From Pseudomonadales bacterium (GTDB lineage Bacteria; Pseudomonadota; Gammaproteobacteria; Pseudomonadales; Azotimanducaceae): 37,708 bases of DNA. Made by a program: the position numbers and the translations under genes. The DNA is taken from NCBI GenBank assembly GCA_029246605.1, contig JAQWMV010000062.1:1-37708 (forward strand). Reading direction: 5' to 3'. Positions 19,079 through 29,369 of the stretch are shown piece by piece; positions within the stretch are counted from its first letter, which is position 1; each line of letters opens with the position of its first letter. The notes beneath the pieces were generated by a model. The model was not told the DNA's origin and searched no databases. It saw nothing but the letters and a program-made list of their open reading frames with translations.

Positions 19079-21247
19079 GTGGAGCAACAAGCGTTGCAGC
19101 GTTATCTTGACATTGCGGTACCCACGCCACTGCGTAGAAGTTTCCATTACCTGCCTCCCCCCGATTTCCCTGCAAATATCCAGCCCGGCAGTCGCATACG
19201 TGTACCATTTCGCAACAAAAAGGTTACCGGCATACTACTCGGCTACGTGGATTCAATCGCGACCGACAAACATAAAATAAAGCCTGCCGAAGAGTTACTG
19301 GATACAGCACCCATCGTGCCAGAAACACTATGTAAACTCTGTATCTGGGCTGCCGATTATTACCATCATCCTATCGGAGAGGTTTTCGCAGCTGCTCTAC
19401 CCAACCTGCTGCGCCGGGGTGACTCTCCAGAGGATTTGCAATTCGTGCTGACAGCGCGGGGACAGGAGACCGAACTTAAGCCCCGGGCTCACCGCCAACG
19501 TGCGATGATCGATTTACTATCCCAGAACCCCCAGGGCCTTAGCCGGGATGAACTGGGAGAATTCTCCAGCGCCATTATTCACTCCCTCATCGACAAGGAA
19601 TTAGTGACAAAGGAGATTGTTTCCCAACAACCCTTTTCACATACCAGGACCAACTATCAGGGAATCCAGCCCACCGGTGAGCAAAACGATGCTATTGAAG
19701 CCATCAACTCACCAGGTACTTACCTCTTACAGGGTGTTACAGGAAGCGGTAAAACCGAAGTTTATTTGCGTCTCATAGAGCGAATGCTTGATCAGGGGCT
19801 ACAGTCCCTGGTCCTAGTGCCAGAGATTGGTCTCACGCCACAAACCCTCAAACGCTTCGAAACACGCTTTGACGTAACCATCACCGTGGTCCATTCGGGA
19901 CTTACCGAAACTGAACGCCTGCGGTCCTGGCAACAGGCCAGGACCGGCCAGGCAGGCATCGTCATAGGTACACGGTCAGCAGTATTCACACCCTTCGCCA
20001 AACCAGGTCTTATCATTGTTGATGAGGAACATGACGCGTCATTTAAACAGCATGAAGGATTTAAATACTCTGCTCGTGATCTTGCCGTTTTGCGCGCCAG
20101 TTGGGACAAGGCTCCTATCCTCCTTGGTTCTGCGACGCCGTCTCTTGAAAGCCTGCACAACGCAATTTCAGGAAAATACACACACCTGCAACTACGGAAG
20201 AGACCCGCCGGTATTGCCCAGGAGACTTACCAGGTCATTAGTCTCAAACATAAGGAACCGGATACCGGTTTTTCACCGCCGCTGCTTAAATTGATGCGAC
20301 AACATCTTGATGCCAAGGGGCAGATACTCATCTTTCTAAACCGTCGCGGATTCGCACCGGTATTACTTTGCACCAAATGTCACTGGATGGCGAATTGTCC
20401 ACGCTGCGATGCAAGAATGACCTATCACCTGTCCTCACGACGGCTCATCTGTCATCACTGCACATCAGAGTCATCTGTTCCACAACATTGCGCTCAATGC
20501 CAAAGCAGCCAATTGCTTCTACTGGGTCTAGGCACTCAACGGATTGAAGAGCACCTCAAACTAACATTCGATGACGTGCCAGTACTAAGGATTGATCGCG
20601 ACAGTACCCGGCGAAAAGGGTCATTCGACAAGCTGTTAGATGAAATCAACAGGCAGGATCCTGCCATATTGATAGGTACACAGATGCTGGCCAAAGGGCA
20701 TCACTTCAGTAATGTCACCCTATCAGTCATGCTCGAAGTCGACTCAAGTTTCTACAGCGCCGACTACAAAGCAATGGAACGTATGGGACAGTTAATACTC
20801 CAGGTCGGTGGCCGCTCCGGCAGATCGGAAAAGCCTGGTACAGTGGTCATTCAGACCCACTTTCCAGATCAGCCTTTGCTCAAACAGCTAATCGATGAAG
20901 GGTACAACACCTTCGCTGACACTATACTCAGTGAACGGAGAGATAACGGCCTACCACCTTACTGCCACCAGGCTCTGGTTCGGGCGGAAAGTACTTCGCG
21001 AAGGCTCGCGATGGATTTCTTGGAGGAACTTGAAGGCGCCAATAATCCACACGTTGATGTGTTTGGTCCCTTCCCCTCGAGCATGGAAAAACGGGCAGGA
21101 CGCTACCGTGCGTTGTTAATGATATCCAGTCAGTCACGACAAAGCCTGCACAAGGAACTCAAAGAAAAAATTTTAACGGCTGAATCTTCCATACTCGGCA
21201 AGAAGCTACGCTGGTCGGTGGATATCGATCCAATAGACCTGTTCTAA
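19079..21247 (+). CDS. priA: Primosomal protein N' (PriA helicase)
   Basis: GTG start; GVTGSGKTEVYLRLIE, VDEEHDASFKQHEGFKYSARD, Zn cluster CTKCHWMANCPRCDARM...CHHC...CAQCQS, ILIGTQMLAKGHHF, VGGRSGRSEKPG. Confidence 0.97.
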   Translation: MEQQALQRYLDIAVPTPLRRSFHYLPPPDFPANIQPGSRIRVPFRNKKVTGILLGYVDSIATDKHKIKPAEELLDTAPIVPETLCKLCIWAADYYHHPIGEVFAAALPNLLRRGDSPEDLQFVLTARGQETELKPRAHRQRAMIDLLSQNPQGLSRDELGEFSSAIIHSLIDKELVTKEIVSQQPFSHTRTNYQGIQPTGEQNDAIEAINSPGTYLLQGVTGSGKTEVYLRLIERMLDQGLQSLVLVPEIGLTPQTLKRFETRFDVTITVVHSGLTETERLRSWQQARTGQAGIVIGTRSAVFTPFAKPGLIIVDEEHDASFKQHEGFKYSARDLAVLRASWDKAPILLGSATPSLESLHNAISGKYTHLQLRKRPAGIAQETYQVISLKHKEPDTGFSPPLLKLMRQHLDAKGQILIFLNRRGFAPVLLCTKCHWMANCPRCDARMTYHLSSRRLICHHCTSESSVPQHCAQCQSSQLLLLGLGTQRIEEHLKLTFDDVPVLRIDRDSTRRKGSFDKLLDEINRQDPAILIGTQMLAKGHHFSNVTLSVMLEVDSSFYSADYKAMERMGQLILQVGGRSGRSEKPGTVVIQTHFPDQPLLKQLIDEGYNTFADTILSERRDNGLPPYCHQALVRAESTSRRLAMDFLEELEGANNPHVDVFGPFPSSMEKRAGRYRALLMISSQSRQSLHKELKEKILTAESSILGKKLRWSVDIDPIDLF

Positions 21248-21310
21248 AGTATCCTCTCATCGCGTGATACAATTCAATCATACCAGTAGATAGGAAAATC
21301 GTCTTAAGAA

Positions 21311-21832
21311 ATGTCACAAGACTTCGCAAAACGCCACTCCACCAGCAACCAGCCCGACCGACAAATATCTCGATTCACACTGTTCGTCACGGGATTTATT
21401 GCCGGCATGTTTGTTTCATTTCTGATTTATCTCTGGCAAACCGTGCCTCCGGACCCGGCTACGGCAGAAATTCCAAAACCAAGTGAAAAACCAAAGGTTG
21501 AGGAGATGAGCTGGGATTTCTATGAAATTTTTCCAAAATCAGAAGTACCAATCATCGAAGAGTATGTAGACGATGTAAAAGTTCAAAATGTCCAGGATCA
21601 TGCTTACATATTGCAAACAGGTTCGTTCCAGAATGCAGCAGATGCAGATCAATTGCGGGCAGAATTGCTATTGATGGGGCTGACCGTCTTCGTTCGTAAA
21701 ATAGATGTGGATGGTAACGACTGGTATCGAGTCATTGTTGGTCCCCTCGAGAACGATCTTGCATTAAATCGTGCGCAGGATACGTTAGCCCAGGCACAAA
21801 TCGAATCGCTACCGCTTCGAGTCAGACGGTAG
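21311..21832 (+). CDS. SPOR-domain protein (FtsN-like)
   Basis: TM segment LFVTGFIAGMFVSFLIYLW; C-terminal SPOR repeat AYILQTGSFQNAADADQLRAELLLMGLTVFVRKIDVDGNDWYRVIVGPL; position upstream of hslVU. Confidence 0.85.
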   Translation: MSQDFAKRHSTSNQPDRQISRFTLFVTGFIAGMFVSFLIYLWQTVPPDPATAEIPKPSEKPKVEEMSWDFYEIFPKSEVPIIEEYVDDVKVQNVQDHAYILQTGSFQNAADADQLRAELLLMGLTVFVRKIDVDGNDWYRVIVGPLENDLALNRAQDTLAQAQIESLPLRVRR

Positions 21833-21895
21833 ACTTGAAAATAGACAAACAGCCCCCATTTCGGAACACTGGGCAATTTATTTCTGGAGTATCCA

Positions 21896-22435
21896 GTGGA
21901 GCAGTTTAGAGGCACTACGATTCTTAGTGTCAGACGTGGAAACACAGTTGTTATTGGCGGTGACGGGCAGGTCAGCTTAGGCGACACCGTGATGAAAGGT
22001 AACGCCCGCAAAGTAAGACGCTTGTACAACGATAAGATTATTGCAGGTTTCGCCGGCGGCACGGCCGACGCCTTTACTTTGTTCGAGCGCTTCGAAGGTC
22101 AGCTTGAAAAATATCAGGGCCACCTACTGCGCTCTGCGGTAGAACTTGCCAAGGACTGGCGTACAGATCGAGCCCTACGCCGCCTTGAAGCACTTCTAAT
22201 TGTCGCCGACAAGGACGACTCACTACTTATTACGGGTAATGGGGACGTTATAGAACCCAATGACGGTATTCTTGCAATAGGCTCCGGTGGTAACTACGCT
22301 AAATCTGCAGCAATGGCCCTGCTTGCCAACACAGACTTCAGCGCCAGGCAGATTGTCGAGCAGGGGCTTAACATTGCTGCAGAAATCTGTATTTACACCA
22401 ATCACGACACAACCATCGAAGAAATAGACTTCTAA
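21896..22435 (+). CDS. hslV: ATP-dependent protease subunit HslV
   Basis: GTG start; [39 protein letters not shown]. Confidence 0.97.
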   Translation: MEQFRGTTILSVRRGNTVVIGGDGQVSLGDTVMKGNARKVRRLYNDKIIAGFAGGTADAFTLFERFEGQLEKYQGHLLRSAVELAKDWRTDRALRRLEALLIVADKDDSLLITGNGDVIEPNDGILAIGSGGNYAKSAAMALLANTDFSARQIVEQGLNIAAEICIYTNHDTTIEEIDF

Positions 22436-22437
22436 TC

Positions 22438-23745
22438 ATGTCAAATATGACACCCAGAGAGATCGCTCATGATCTCGACAAACACATCATTGGACAATCG
22501 AATGCCAAACGCGCGGTAGCGATAGCACTGCGGAACCGTTGGCGACGACTACAGTTGGATGAGCATTTACGTACAGAGATATCACCAAAAAATATATTGA
22601 TGATTGGTCCAACTGGCGTTGGTAAAACTGAGATCGCGCGCCGACTGGCACGGCTGGCTAATGCTCCGTTCATCAAAGTGGAAGCCACAAAATTTACCGA
22701 GGTCGGATACGTTGGCCGAGATGTTGAATCTATTATTCGAGACCTTGTCGAAGCTGCCGTAAAGCTGCTGCGTGACTCACAGATGGAAAATGCAAAGCCA
22801 CGCGCGGTGGATGCGGCCGAAGAACGAATACTGGATGCAATACTGCCGCCCGCTCGAGGAGAAGAGGAAATCAATACTTCTACTAGACAGGTATTTAGGA
22901 AAAAGCTTCGTGAGGGAGAACTCGATGACGATGAAGTCGAAATCGAGCTAGAAGCACCCAAAGTCAGTATGGAAATCATGGCACCACCCGGCATGGAAGA
23001 TATGACCAGCCAGCTTCAGGATATGTTTTCAACCATGGCACCTGGCAATTCAAAACCAAAACGGCTCAAAGTCAAAGAGGCCCTAAAGCGACTGACGGAT
23101 GAAGAGGCAGCAAAACTCATCAATGAGGACGACCTGCGCTCACAGGCTGTAGACGCGGTAGAGCAAACAGGCATCGTCTTTATCGATGAAATGGACAAGA
23201 TCGCTACGCGATCAGAACACGGTGGTTCTGACGTTTCCAGAGCCGGCGTACAACGTGACCTGCTTCCACTAATCGAGGGTAGCAACGTTTCAACTAAATA
23301 CGGCATGATCCGAACAGATCATATTTTGTTCATAGCGTCCGGCGCGTTTCATCTAAGTAAACCATCAGATTTAATTCCTGAACTTCAAGGCCGCCTGCCC
23401 ATTCGGGTAGAACTCAATGCCCTAGGTACAAAAGATTTTGAGCGCATACTCACCGAACCCGATGCATCCCTTACGGAACAGTATCAGGCACTAATGAATA
23501 CCGAAGGGCTTGATCTAAAATTTACCGACGACGGGATAACGCGAATCGCAGAGATTGCCTGGCAGGTCAATGAAGCAACAGAAAATATTGGCGCCCGAAG
23601 GCTACATACAGTGATGGAGAGACTACTCGAAGCCGTGTCTTTCGATGCCGGAGAAACTGAGAAACTTCTCGTAGATTGCGACTATGTGAACGAACAATTG
23701 GAAAACCTCGCCGGCGACGAGGACCTCAGTCGCTACATTCTTTAA
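22438..23745 (+). CDS. hslU: ATP-dependent protease ATPase subunit HslU
   Basis: [62 protein letters not shown]-terminal DLSRYIL. Confidence 0.98.
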   Translation: MSNMTPREIAHDLDKHIIGQSNAKRAVAIALRNRWRRLQLDEHLRTEISPKNILMIGPTGVGKTEIARRLARLANAPFIKVEATKFTEVGYVGRDVESIIRDLVEAAVKLLRDSQMENAKPRAVDAAEERILDAILPPARGEEEINTSTRQVFRKKLREGELDDDEVEIELEAPKVSMEIMAPPGMEDMTSQLQDMFSTMAPGNSKPKRLKVKEALKRLTDEEAAKLINEDDLRSQAVDAVEQTGIVFIDEMDKIATRSEHGGSDVSRAGVQRDLLPLIEGSNVSTKYGMIRTDHILFIASGAFHLSKPSDLIPELQGRLPIRVELNALGTKDFERILTEPDASLTEQYQALMNTEGLDLKFTDDGITRIAEIAWQVNEATENIGARRLHTVMERLLEAVSFDAGETEKLLVDCDYVNEQLENLAGDEDLSRYIL

Positions 23746-23776
23746 GTCTGATCTTTGACCAAATGACCTTTAGCAA

Positions 23777-24142
23777 ATGACCCCACTGACGATTAACGTG
23801 CACAAAAAATCAGCTACGCTTGAGCTCGTCTATCCCGATGTAAGCCATGAACTCTCCGCAGAATATCTAAGAGTTTTTTCGCCCTCAGCGGAAGTAAAGG
23901 GTCATGGCCCCGACCAGGCGGTATTACAATTTGGTAAAAAGGACGTACACTTTAAAGACATCGAGCCTCAGGGAAATTACGCTCTGAAACTAATTTTTTC
24001 AGATGGTCATGATTCCGGTATCTATTCCTGGGACTACCTCTTTGAGCTGGCCTGTAACCAGCAATCCAACTGGACGGAATACTTGGAAAGCTTGAAGGAA
24101 ACAGGCAAAAGTCGGGAATCACTGTTTATTGCTGTCAGCTAG
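23777..24142 (+). CDS. DUF971 (gamma-butyrobetaine hydroxylase-like N-terminal) protein
   Basis: LELVYPDVSHELSAEYLRVFSPSAEVKGHG...VHFKDIEPQGNYALKLIFSDGHDSGIYSWDYLFEL; downstream of hslVU. Confidence 0.88.
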   Translation: MTPLTINVHKKSATLELVYPDVSHELSAEYLRVFSPSAEVKGHGPDQAVLQFGKKDVHFKDIEPQGNYALKLIFSDGHDSGIYSWDYLFELACNQQSNWTEYLESLKETGKSRESLFIAVS

Positions 24143-24216
24143 GGAATGATTAGAAAAACTGTAATCTACAATCCGTTGTCTGTACTCTGTCTTTATTCAG
24201 ATAATCTGTAAGCGCC

Positions 24217-24984
24217 ATGACTGACCACGACGACACAACACATTTTGGTTTCCGGAAGGTTCCTATCGCCGAAAAGGCGGGCCGTGTTGCTGAAGTGTTC
24301 CAAAGCGTAGCGAACAAATATGACGTCATGAACGATGTGATGTCCCTCGGCACGCATCGATTGTTCAAACAAATTGCCGTTGAATATACCGCTGCCCGGC
24401 GAGGACATATCATTTTGGACCTAGCCGGCGGAACTGGTGATCTCGCTATTAAGTTGTCCAAAGTAGTTGGCAAAACCGGGCATGTCATCCTCTGCGACAT
24501 CAACGATGCGATGCTGACTCAAGGTAGAGGCCGCCTACTGGATGATGGGATAAATGGCAACGTGAACTACATCCAGGCAGACGGCGAACAACTACCTTTT
24601 ACACACAATCAATTTAATGCCATCACGATTGGCTTTGGCCTGCGCAATTTCACCAACAAACAGTTTGCACTTGAGGCTTGTCTTCAGGCACTAAAACCAG
24701 GCGGAAGACTGGTAGTCCTCGAATTCTCAACCCCTGAAAATCCCCTTGTTCGCAAGTTGTATGGGGAATTTTCCAACCTATGGCCACGGCTGGGAGAAAT
24801 CATTACCGGCGACAAAGACAGCTACCAATACCTCGTAGAGTCGATCAAAATGCATCCCCCACAACAAGAACTCTGCAGCATGATGGAAGCCGCAGGATAC
24901 CAAAATGTGCAGTACCACAACCTGTTGAACGGGGTGGTCGCAATCCACGTGGGTAGCAAAGGCATCACAGATGAGACTGATTAG
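24217..24984 (+). CDS. ubiE: Ubiquinone/menaquinone biosynthesis C-methyltransferase UbiE
   Basis: THFGFRKVPIAEKAGRVAEVFQSVANKYDVMNDVMSLGTHRLFK; ILDLAGGTGDLAIKL; GFGLRNFTNK. Confidence 0.97.
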   Translation: MTDHDDTTHFGFRKVPIAEKAGRVAEVFQSVANKYDVMNDVMSLGTHRLFKQIAVEYTAARRGHIILDLAGGTGDLAIKLSKVVGKTGHVILCDINDAMLTQGRGRLLDDGINGNVNYIQADGEQLPFTHNQFNAITIGFGLRNFTNKQFALEACLQALKPGGRLVVLEFSTPENPLVRKLYGEFSNLWPRLGEIITGDKDSYQYLVESIKMHPPQQELCSMMEAAGYQNVQYHNLLNGVVAIHVGSKGITDETD

Positions 24985-26605
24985 AATCCTTCACATCTTG
25001 TATATCCTGGCCAAGCATCGCCTGGATAGATTTATTGGCGCCCACATACCACTGTGGCTCACAGTCGTCATCAAGTTAGTACGACTAATGCCAACGCCTT
25101 CCGCTTCACCTGCAGTTTCTCTACGTCTCGCAATCGAAGAACTCGGCCCAATATTTATTAAATTTGGGCAACTACTTTCTACGAGACGCGATCTCTTTAG
25201 TGATGAAGTAACCGACGAATTACAAAAACTTCAGGATCAGGTGCCTCCTTTTAGCAGCCTTAAGGCAAGACAGCTTATAGAAGCTGAATTGAATGCACCG
25301 ATAGAAAATGTATTTAGAGATTTCGCTGAAGAACCATTGGCTTCCGCTTCCGTCGCGCAGATCCATACTGCGAAACTTGCCACCGGTGAAGGAGTCGTGA
25401 TAAAAATTATCCGTCCGGATATCGAATCACGGATCAAGCTCGATATCCGTATTATGCTTTTCATTGCTCACACGCTAGAACGGTTCTGGCGGGAAGGTCG
25501 ACGATTACATCCAGTTGAGGTAGTCAACGATTATGAACACACTATCCTAAACGAACTTAACCTACAGCTCGAAGCAGCCAATACGGCCACGTTGCGCGAG
25601 AATTGGTTAAACAGCAATGAGCTCTATGTACCTCAGGTTTATTGGGATGACTGCTCCAGCAACATGATGGTGATGGAACGTATCTATGGTGTTCACGCAA
25701 CGGACCTTGACGTACTTCATAGAAATGAAGTCGACCTTCGGAAATTAGCACACCTCGGTGTAAACATATTTTTCACACAGGTTTTCGAACACAATTTCTT
25801 TCATGCTGACATGCATCCTGGAAATGTGTTTATCGACATTACAGACCCGCTCGACCCAACCTATATCGCTCTGGATTGCGCAATAATTGGGTCGTTAACG
25901 GAGGATGATAAAAACTATCTGGCAGAAAATTTACTGGCCTTTTTTCAACAGGACTACGCCAAAGTGGCAGAATTGCATGTCGCTAGCGGATGGGTTCCTG
26001 CCGACACCAATGTCAAAGATTTTGAATCAGTGATACGCAGCGTCTGTGCACCGGTATTTCAAAAACCAATCAAAGACATCTCCTTTGGAAAAGTATTACT
26101 CAGCCTGTTTCGAGCCGCTCGTCAGTTCGAAATGGAAGTACAACCTCAACTAGTGCTGCTGCAAAAAACACTGCTCAATATCGAAGGCATGGGTCGCCAG
26201 ATCTATCCGGATCTTGATCTCTGGGAAACTGCAGCACCCTATATGGAAAACTGGATGCAGGAACGATACGGGGCAACCGCACTTTTCAAAAATGTCACCG
26301 ACAATGCACCTCGCTGGTTACGGCAACTACCCGAGTTGCCTGACCTGGCAATCGGCGCCCTTACAGAACTGAACTCCCTGGGTGAGCGAGCTGACCAGCA
26401 GACCAAACTGCTTGCTGACATTAAACATGAGCTCAATCAGCAGGCGCGCAGAAACCGTTATACGCGAATCGGCGGCGTTGCATTAATCGCCGCAATTCTC
26501 ACCTCATTGTTACCCTTAAGCGGCTATGCATCCACTCCAGAGGCCCTTATCGGCACTTCTATACTCGGCAGCCTTGGCCTCTATTGGATGTATATCCAAT
26601 CCTGA
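24971..26605 (+). CDS. ubiB: Ubiquinone biosynthesis protein UbiB (ABC1/ADCK family)
   Basis: GPIFIKFGQLLSTRRDLFSDEVTDELQKLQDQVPPF; ASASVAQIHTAKLATGEGVVIKIIRP; FFHADMHPGNVFI; 14-nt overlap with ubiE. Confidence 0.97.
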   Translation: MRLIRILHILYILAKHRLDRFIGAHIPLWLTVVIKLVRLMPTPSASPAVSLRLAIEELGPIFIKFGQLLSTRRDLFSDEVTDELQKLQDQVPPFSSLKARQLIEAELNAPIENVFRDFAEEPLASASVAQIHTAKLATGEGVVIKIIRPDIESRIKLDIRIMLFIAHTLERFWREGRRLHPVEVVNDYEHTILNELNLQLEAANTATLRENWLNSNELYVPQVYWDDCSSNMMVMERIYGVHATDLDVLHRNEVDLRKLAHLGVNIFFTQVFEHNFFHADMHPGNVFIDITDPLDPTYIALDCAIIGSLTEDDKNYLAENLLAFFQQDYAKVAELHVASGWVPADTNVKDFESVIRSVCAPVFQKPIKDISFGKVLLSLFRAARQFEMEVQPQLVLLQKTLLNIEGMGRQIYPDLDLWETAAPYMENWMQERYGATALFKNVTDNAPRWLRQLPELPDLAIGALTELNSLGERADQQTKLLADIKHELNQQARRNRYTRIGGVALIAAILTSLLPLSGYASTPEALIGTSILGSLGLYWMYIQS

Positions 26606-26728
26606 CATGCTATTGTGCGCTGCCCGTTCTACAAGAGATTGATTCGAGAGATTGTCGGCAGAGCGCATACTTAAAGCTGTGGTAAACTAGTGCTCACGGG
26701 CGACACACTCTCGCCAAGGAGATTAACT

Positions 26729-26908
26729 ATGTCATTTGGTATTCCAGAACTCGCTATTATCCTTGTCATCGTGCTGCTGTTGTTCGGCACGACTAAACTA
26801 AAATCTATAGGTGCCGATCTAGGTTCTGCTATTAAGGGATTCAAATCAGCAGTCGCCAGTGATGAACCCAAGAAAATAGACACTGACACCGAGAAGAAGA
26901 CTGACTAA
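26729..26908 (+). CDS. tatA: Sec-independent translocase TatA
   Basis: [44 protein letters not shown]-like AAGGAG upstream of ATG 26729. Confidence 0.95.
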   Translation: MSFGIPELAIILVIVLLLFGTTKLKSIGADLGSAIKGFKSAVASDEPKKIDTDTEKKTD

Positions 26909-26913
26909 AGCCT

Positions 26914-27249
26914 ATGTTTGATATGGGCTTTCCCGAGCTATTGCTGATTGGCATTGTGGCGCTGCTCGTCATCGGGCCCAGCGAATTGCCACAGGCCATC
27001 AGAACCCTGTCGTTGTGGCTTGGTCGACTGCGTCGAAGTTTCGCCAACATCAGGCGAGAAATTGAGAAGGAAATCGGCGCGGATGAAATACGCCAACAGT
27101 TACACAACGAAGAAATCATGCGGGAACTGGAAGAATCTAAATCGACCTTCGAAGAAGCCAAAGAAGATATCAACAACATTATTGGTGAAACCAAAGCCAG
27201 CCTGACACTAGACAGTGAAGAAAATGTCGACAGAAAACACTCGGGCTGA
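26914..27249 (+). CDS. tatB: Sec-independent translocase TatB
   Basis: [54 protein letters not shown]. Confidence 0.95.
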   Translation: MFDMGFPELLLIGIVALLVIGPSELPQAIRTLSLWLGRLRRSFANIRREIEKEIGADEIRQQLHNEEIMRELEESKSTFEEAKEDINNIIGETKASLTLDSEENVDRKHSG

Positions 27250-27970
27250 AGAAGAAGGTCAACCTTTAATTGAGCATTTAATCGAATTGCGCAACAGGAT
27301 TCTGCACGCACTCGTTGCCATTTTGATCGTATTTTTGCCGCTCTTCTATTTCGCCAACGATCTCTACACCTTCATCTCACGACCATTGAGACAGTTCCTG
27401 CCCGAAGGCGCGACGATGATTGCAACTGAGGTTGCCTCACCGTTTCTCACGCCATTTAAGCTTAGCCTGGTGTTGGCAATCTTTATCGCGATTCCCTATA
27501 TCCTGCACCAAATCTGGAGTTTCATTGCACCCGGACTTTATTCTAACGAACGACGAGTTGCCCTACCCCTACTCACTTCCAGCATTCTTCTATTCTATGC
27601 AGGTATCGCATTCGCTTTTTATGTCGTTTTTCCGCTGGTTTTTGGATTCTTTACCAGCGTTGCACCGGAAGGTGTCACTATCATGACGGACATCAACCGT
27701 TACCTCGATTTTGTCCTGAAGTTATTCTTTGCTTTTGGTATCGCCTTCGAGATTCCTATCGCAACCATGCTGCTTATATGGACTGGTGCCACCGACGCGC
27801 AAAGTCTAAAGCGCAAACGCCCCTACGTTATCATCGGCTGTTTCGTCGTTGGTATGCTGCTGACACCTCCCGATGTTATCTCACAAATATTACTCGCTCT
27901 ACCCATGTGGCTTCTGTTCGAACTGGGCATTATTTTCTCCGGTATCATTCGCCCACAAATCAAGCACTAA
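27224..27970 (+). CDS. tatC: Sec-independent translocase TatC
   Basis: [24 protein letters not shown]; multi-[33 protein letters not shown] at 27224 or 27215. Confidence 0.96.
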   Translation: MSTENTRAEEEGQPLIEHLIELRNRILHALVAILIVFLPLFYFANDLYTFISRPLRQFLPEGATMIATEVASPFLTPFKLSLVLAIFIAIPYILHQIWSFIAPGLYSNERRVALPLLTSSILLFYAGIAFAFYVVFPLVFGFFTSVAPEGVTIMTDINRYLDFVLKLFFAFGIAFEIPIATMLLIWTGATDAQSLKRKRPYVIIGCFVVGMLLTPPDVISQILLALPMWLLFELGIIFSGIIRPQIKH

Positions 27971-28401
27971 CTTTCAAGCATAAATGTAACCGGCCCATCG
28001 TTTACTAATGAGACCTGCATATCTGCTCCAAACACACCAGACGCCGTCTCACATTGCTCGCCTGCTCTCTCGACAAAACTCTCATACAAACGACGTGCAG
28101 TATACGGATACGCGGCACTAGAAAATGAGGGACGTGTACCTTTTTTGGTATCGGCTACCAAGGTAAACTGCGACACAATCAGGAGAGCACCACCGACGTC
28201 CAACAAACTAAGATTCATATGCTGATCAGCGTCAGGAAACACACGGTAATGTAGCGCTTTGTTTAACAGTCGTTCGACATCCGACTCAGTATCTTCCTTC
28301 ACGAACCCAAGCAGCAACAAAATACCATTCTCTATCCGGCCAACCGCTTCGCCAGAAACAGAAACCGACGCCCGCTTCACTCGCTGGATTAAGGCACGCA
28401 T
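27967..28401 (-). CDS. dtd: D-aminoacyl-tRNA deacylase
   Basis: [34 protein letters not shown]. Confidence 0.96.
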   Translation of the reverse strand: MRALIQRVKRASVSVSGEAVGRIENGILLLLGFVKEDTESDVERLLNKALHYRVFPDADQHMNLSLLDVGGALLIVSQFTLVADTKKGTRPSFSSAAYPYTARRLYESFVERAGEQCETASGVFGADMQVSLVNDGPVTFMLES

Positions 28402-29367
28402 TTATACGTCGAAATCGGACTCGAACCTAAGCGCCATGTCCCGTGTAGCTCGGATAAGGGCATCAATAATCGCCGGTTCTGTTGCGGAATGTCCCGCCTC
28501 CCGAATAATGAATAATTGGGAATTTGGCCAGGCCGCGTGTAAAGCGTAGGCATTATCAAGAGGACTCACCGTATCGAAACGACCATGCACAATAATGCAT
28601 GGGATGTTGCCGAGCACAGATGCTTGCCCAATAATCTGATCCTCTTCAAGGAAAAATTGGTTTACAAGGTAGTGGGTACCTATGCGACATCGCGCCAAAG
28701 AACGGTGGGATTTCGATAAATGCGTGATAAGTCTTTGATTGGGATGCAACGTAGAACAGTGCGCTTCCCATGCTGAAAAAGCCTTGGCGGCTGTCATCCT
28801 GGCCAAGTCATTCGATCCAGTAATTAGTTCATAGTACGCTTTCGGAATATCATCACGGCTATCCGGGGCAATGGGGGCAACATAGTCCTCCCAGTGATCG
28901 GGATAAAATCGACTTGCACCATCCTGGTACAGCCAATCGATGTCTTTCTGCCTACCTAGAATAACGCCCCGTAACACAAGCCCAAGCACTCTATCTGGAT
29001 AGGTTTCAGCATAGTTAAGCGACAAGGTAGCACCCCAACCACCACCAAACACTACCCAACGATCAATCCCTAAATAGTCTCTGATCTTCTCGATATCCTC
29101 GATCAGATCGGAAGTCTTATTATTCTCAAGCTCACCGTGTGGTGTAGACCTACCTGCACCACGCTGATCAAAAAGCACGATGCGGTATTTTTCAGGATTA
29201 AAAAAACATCGACTGTCGAATTCACAACCGGAACCGGGCCCACCATGGACAAACAGCACAGGGATCCCTTCTGGCGTGCCGCTCTCATCAATATACAATT
29301 CGTGAATGTCATCGACACTGAGTTGATGCCGGGCATAGGGTTTAATTTCCGGATACAGTGTGAACAT
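28402..29367 (-). CDS. pip: Proline iminopeptidase-family alpha/beta hydrolase with Ser-to-Gly at the nucleophile position
   Basis: VLFVHGGPGSGC, LFDQRGAGRSTPHG, nucleophile elbow VVFGGGWGATLSL (family GGSWG), HGRFDTVSP (Asp), REAGHSATEP (His). Confidence 0.9.
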   Translation of the reverse strand: MFTLYPEIKPYARHQLSVDDIHELYIDESGTPEGIPVLFVHGGPGSGCEFDSRCFFNPEKYRIVLFDQRGAGRSTPHGELENNKTSDLIEDIEKIRDYLGIDRWVVFGGGWGATLSLNYAETYPDRVLGLVLRGVILGRQKDIDWLYQDGASRFYPDHWEDYVAPIAPDSRDDIPKAYYELITGSNDLARMTAAKAFSAWEAHCSTLHPNQRLITHLSKSHRSLARCRIGTHYLVNQFFLEEDQIIGQASVLGNIPCIIVHGRFDTVSPLDNAYALHAAWPNSQLFIIREAGHSATEPAIIDALIRATRDMALRFESDFDV

Positions 29368-29369
29368 GC

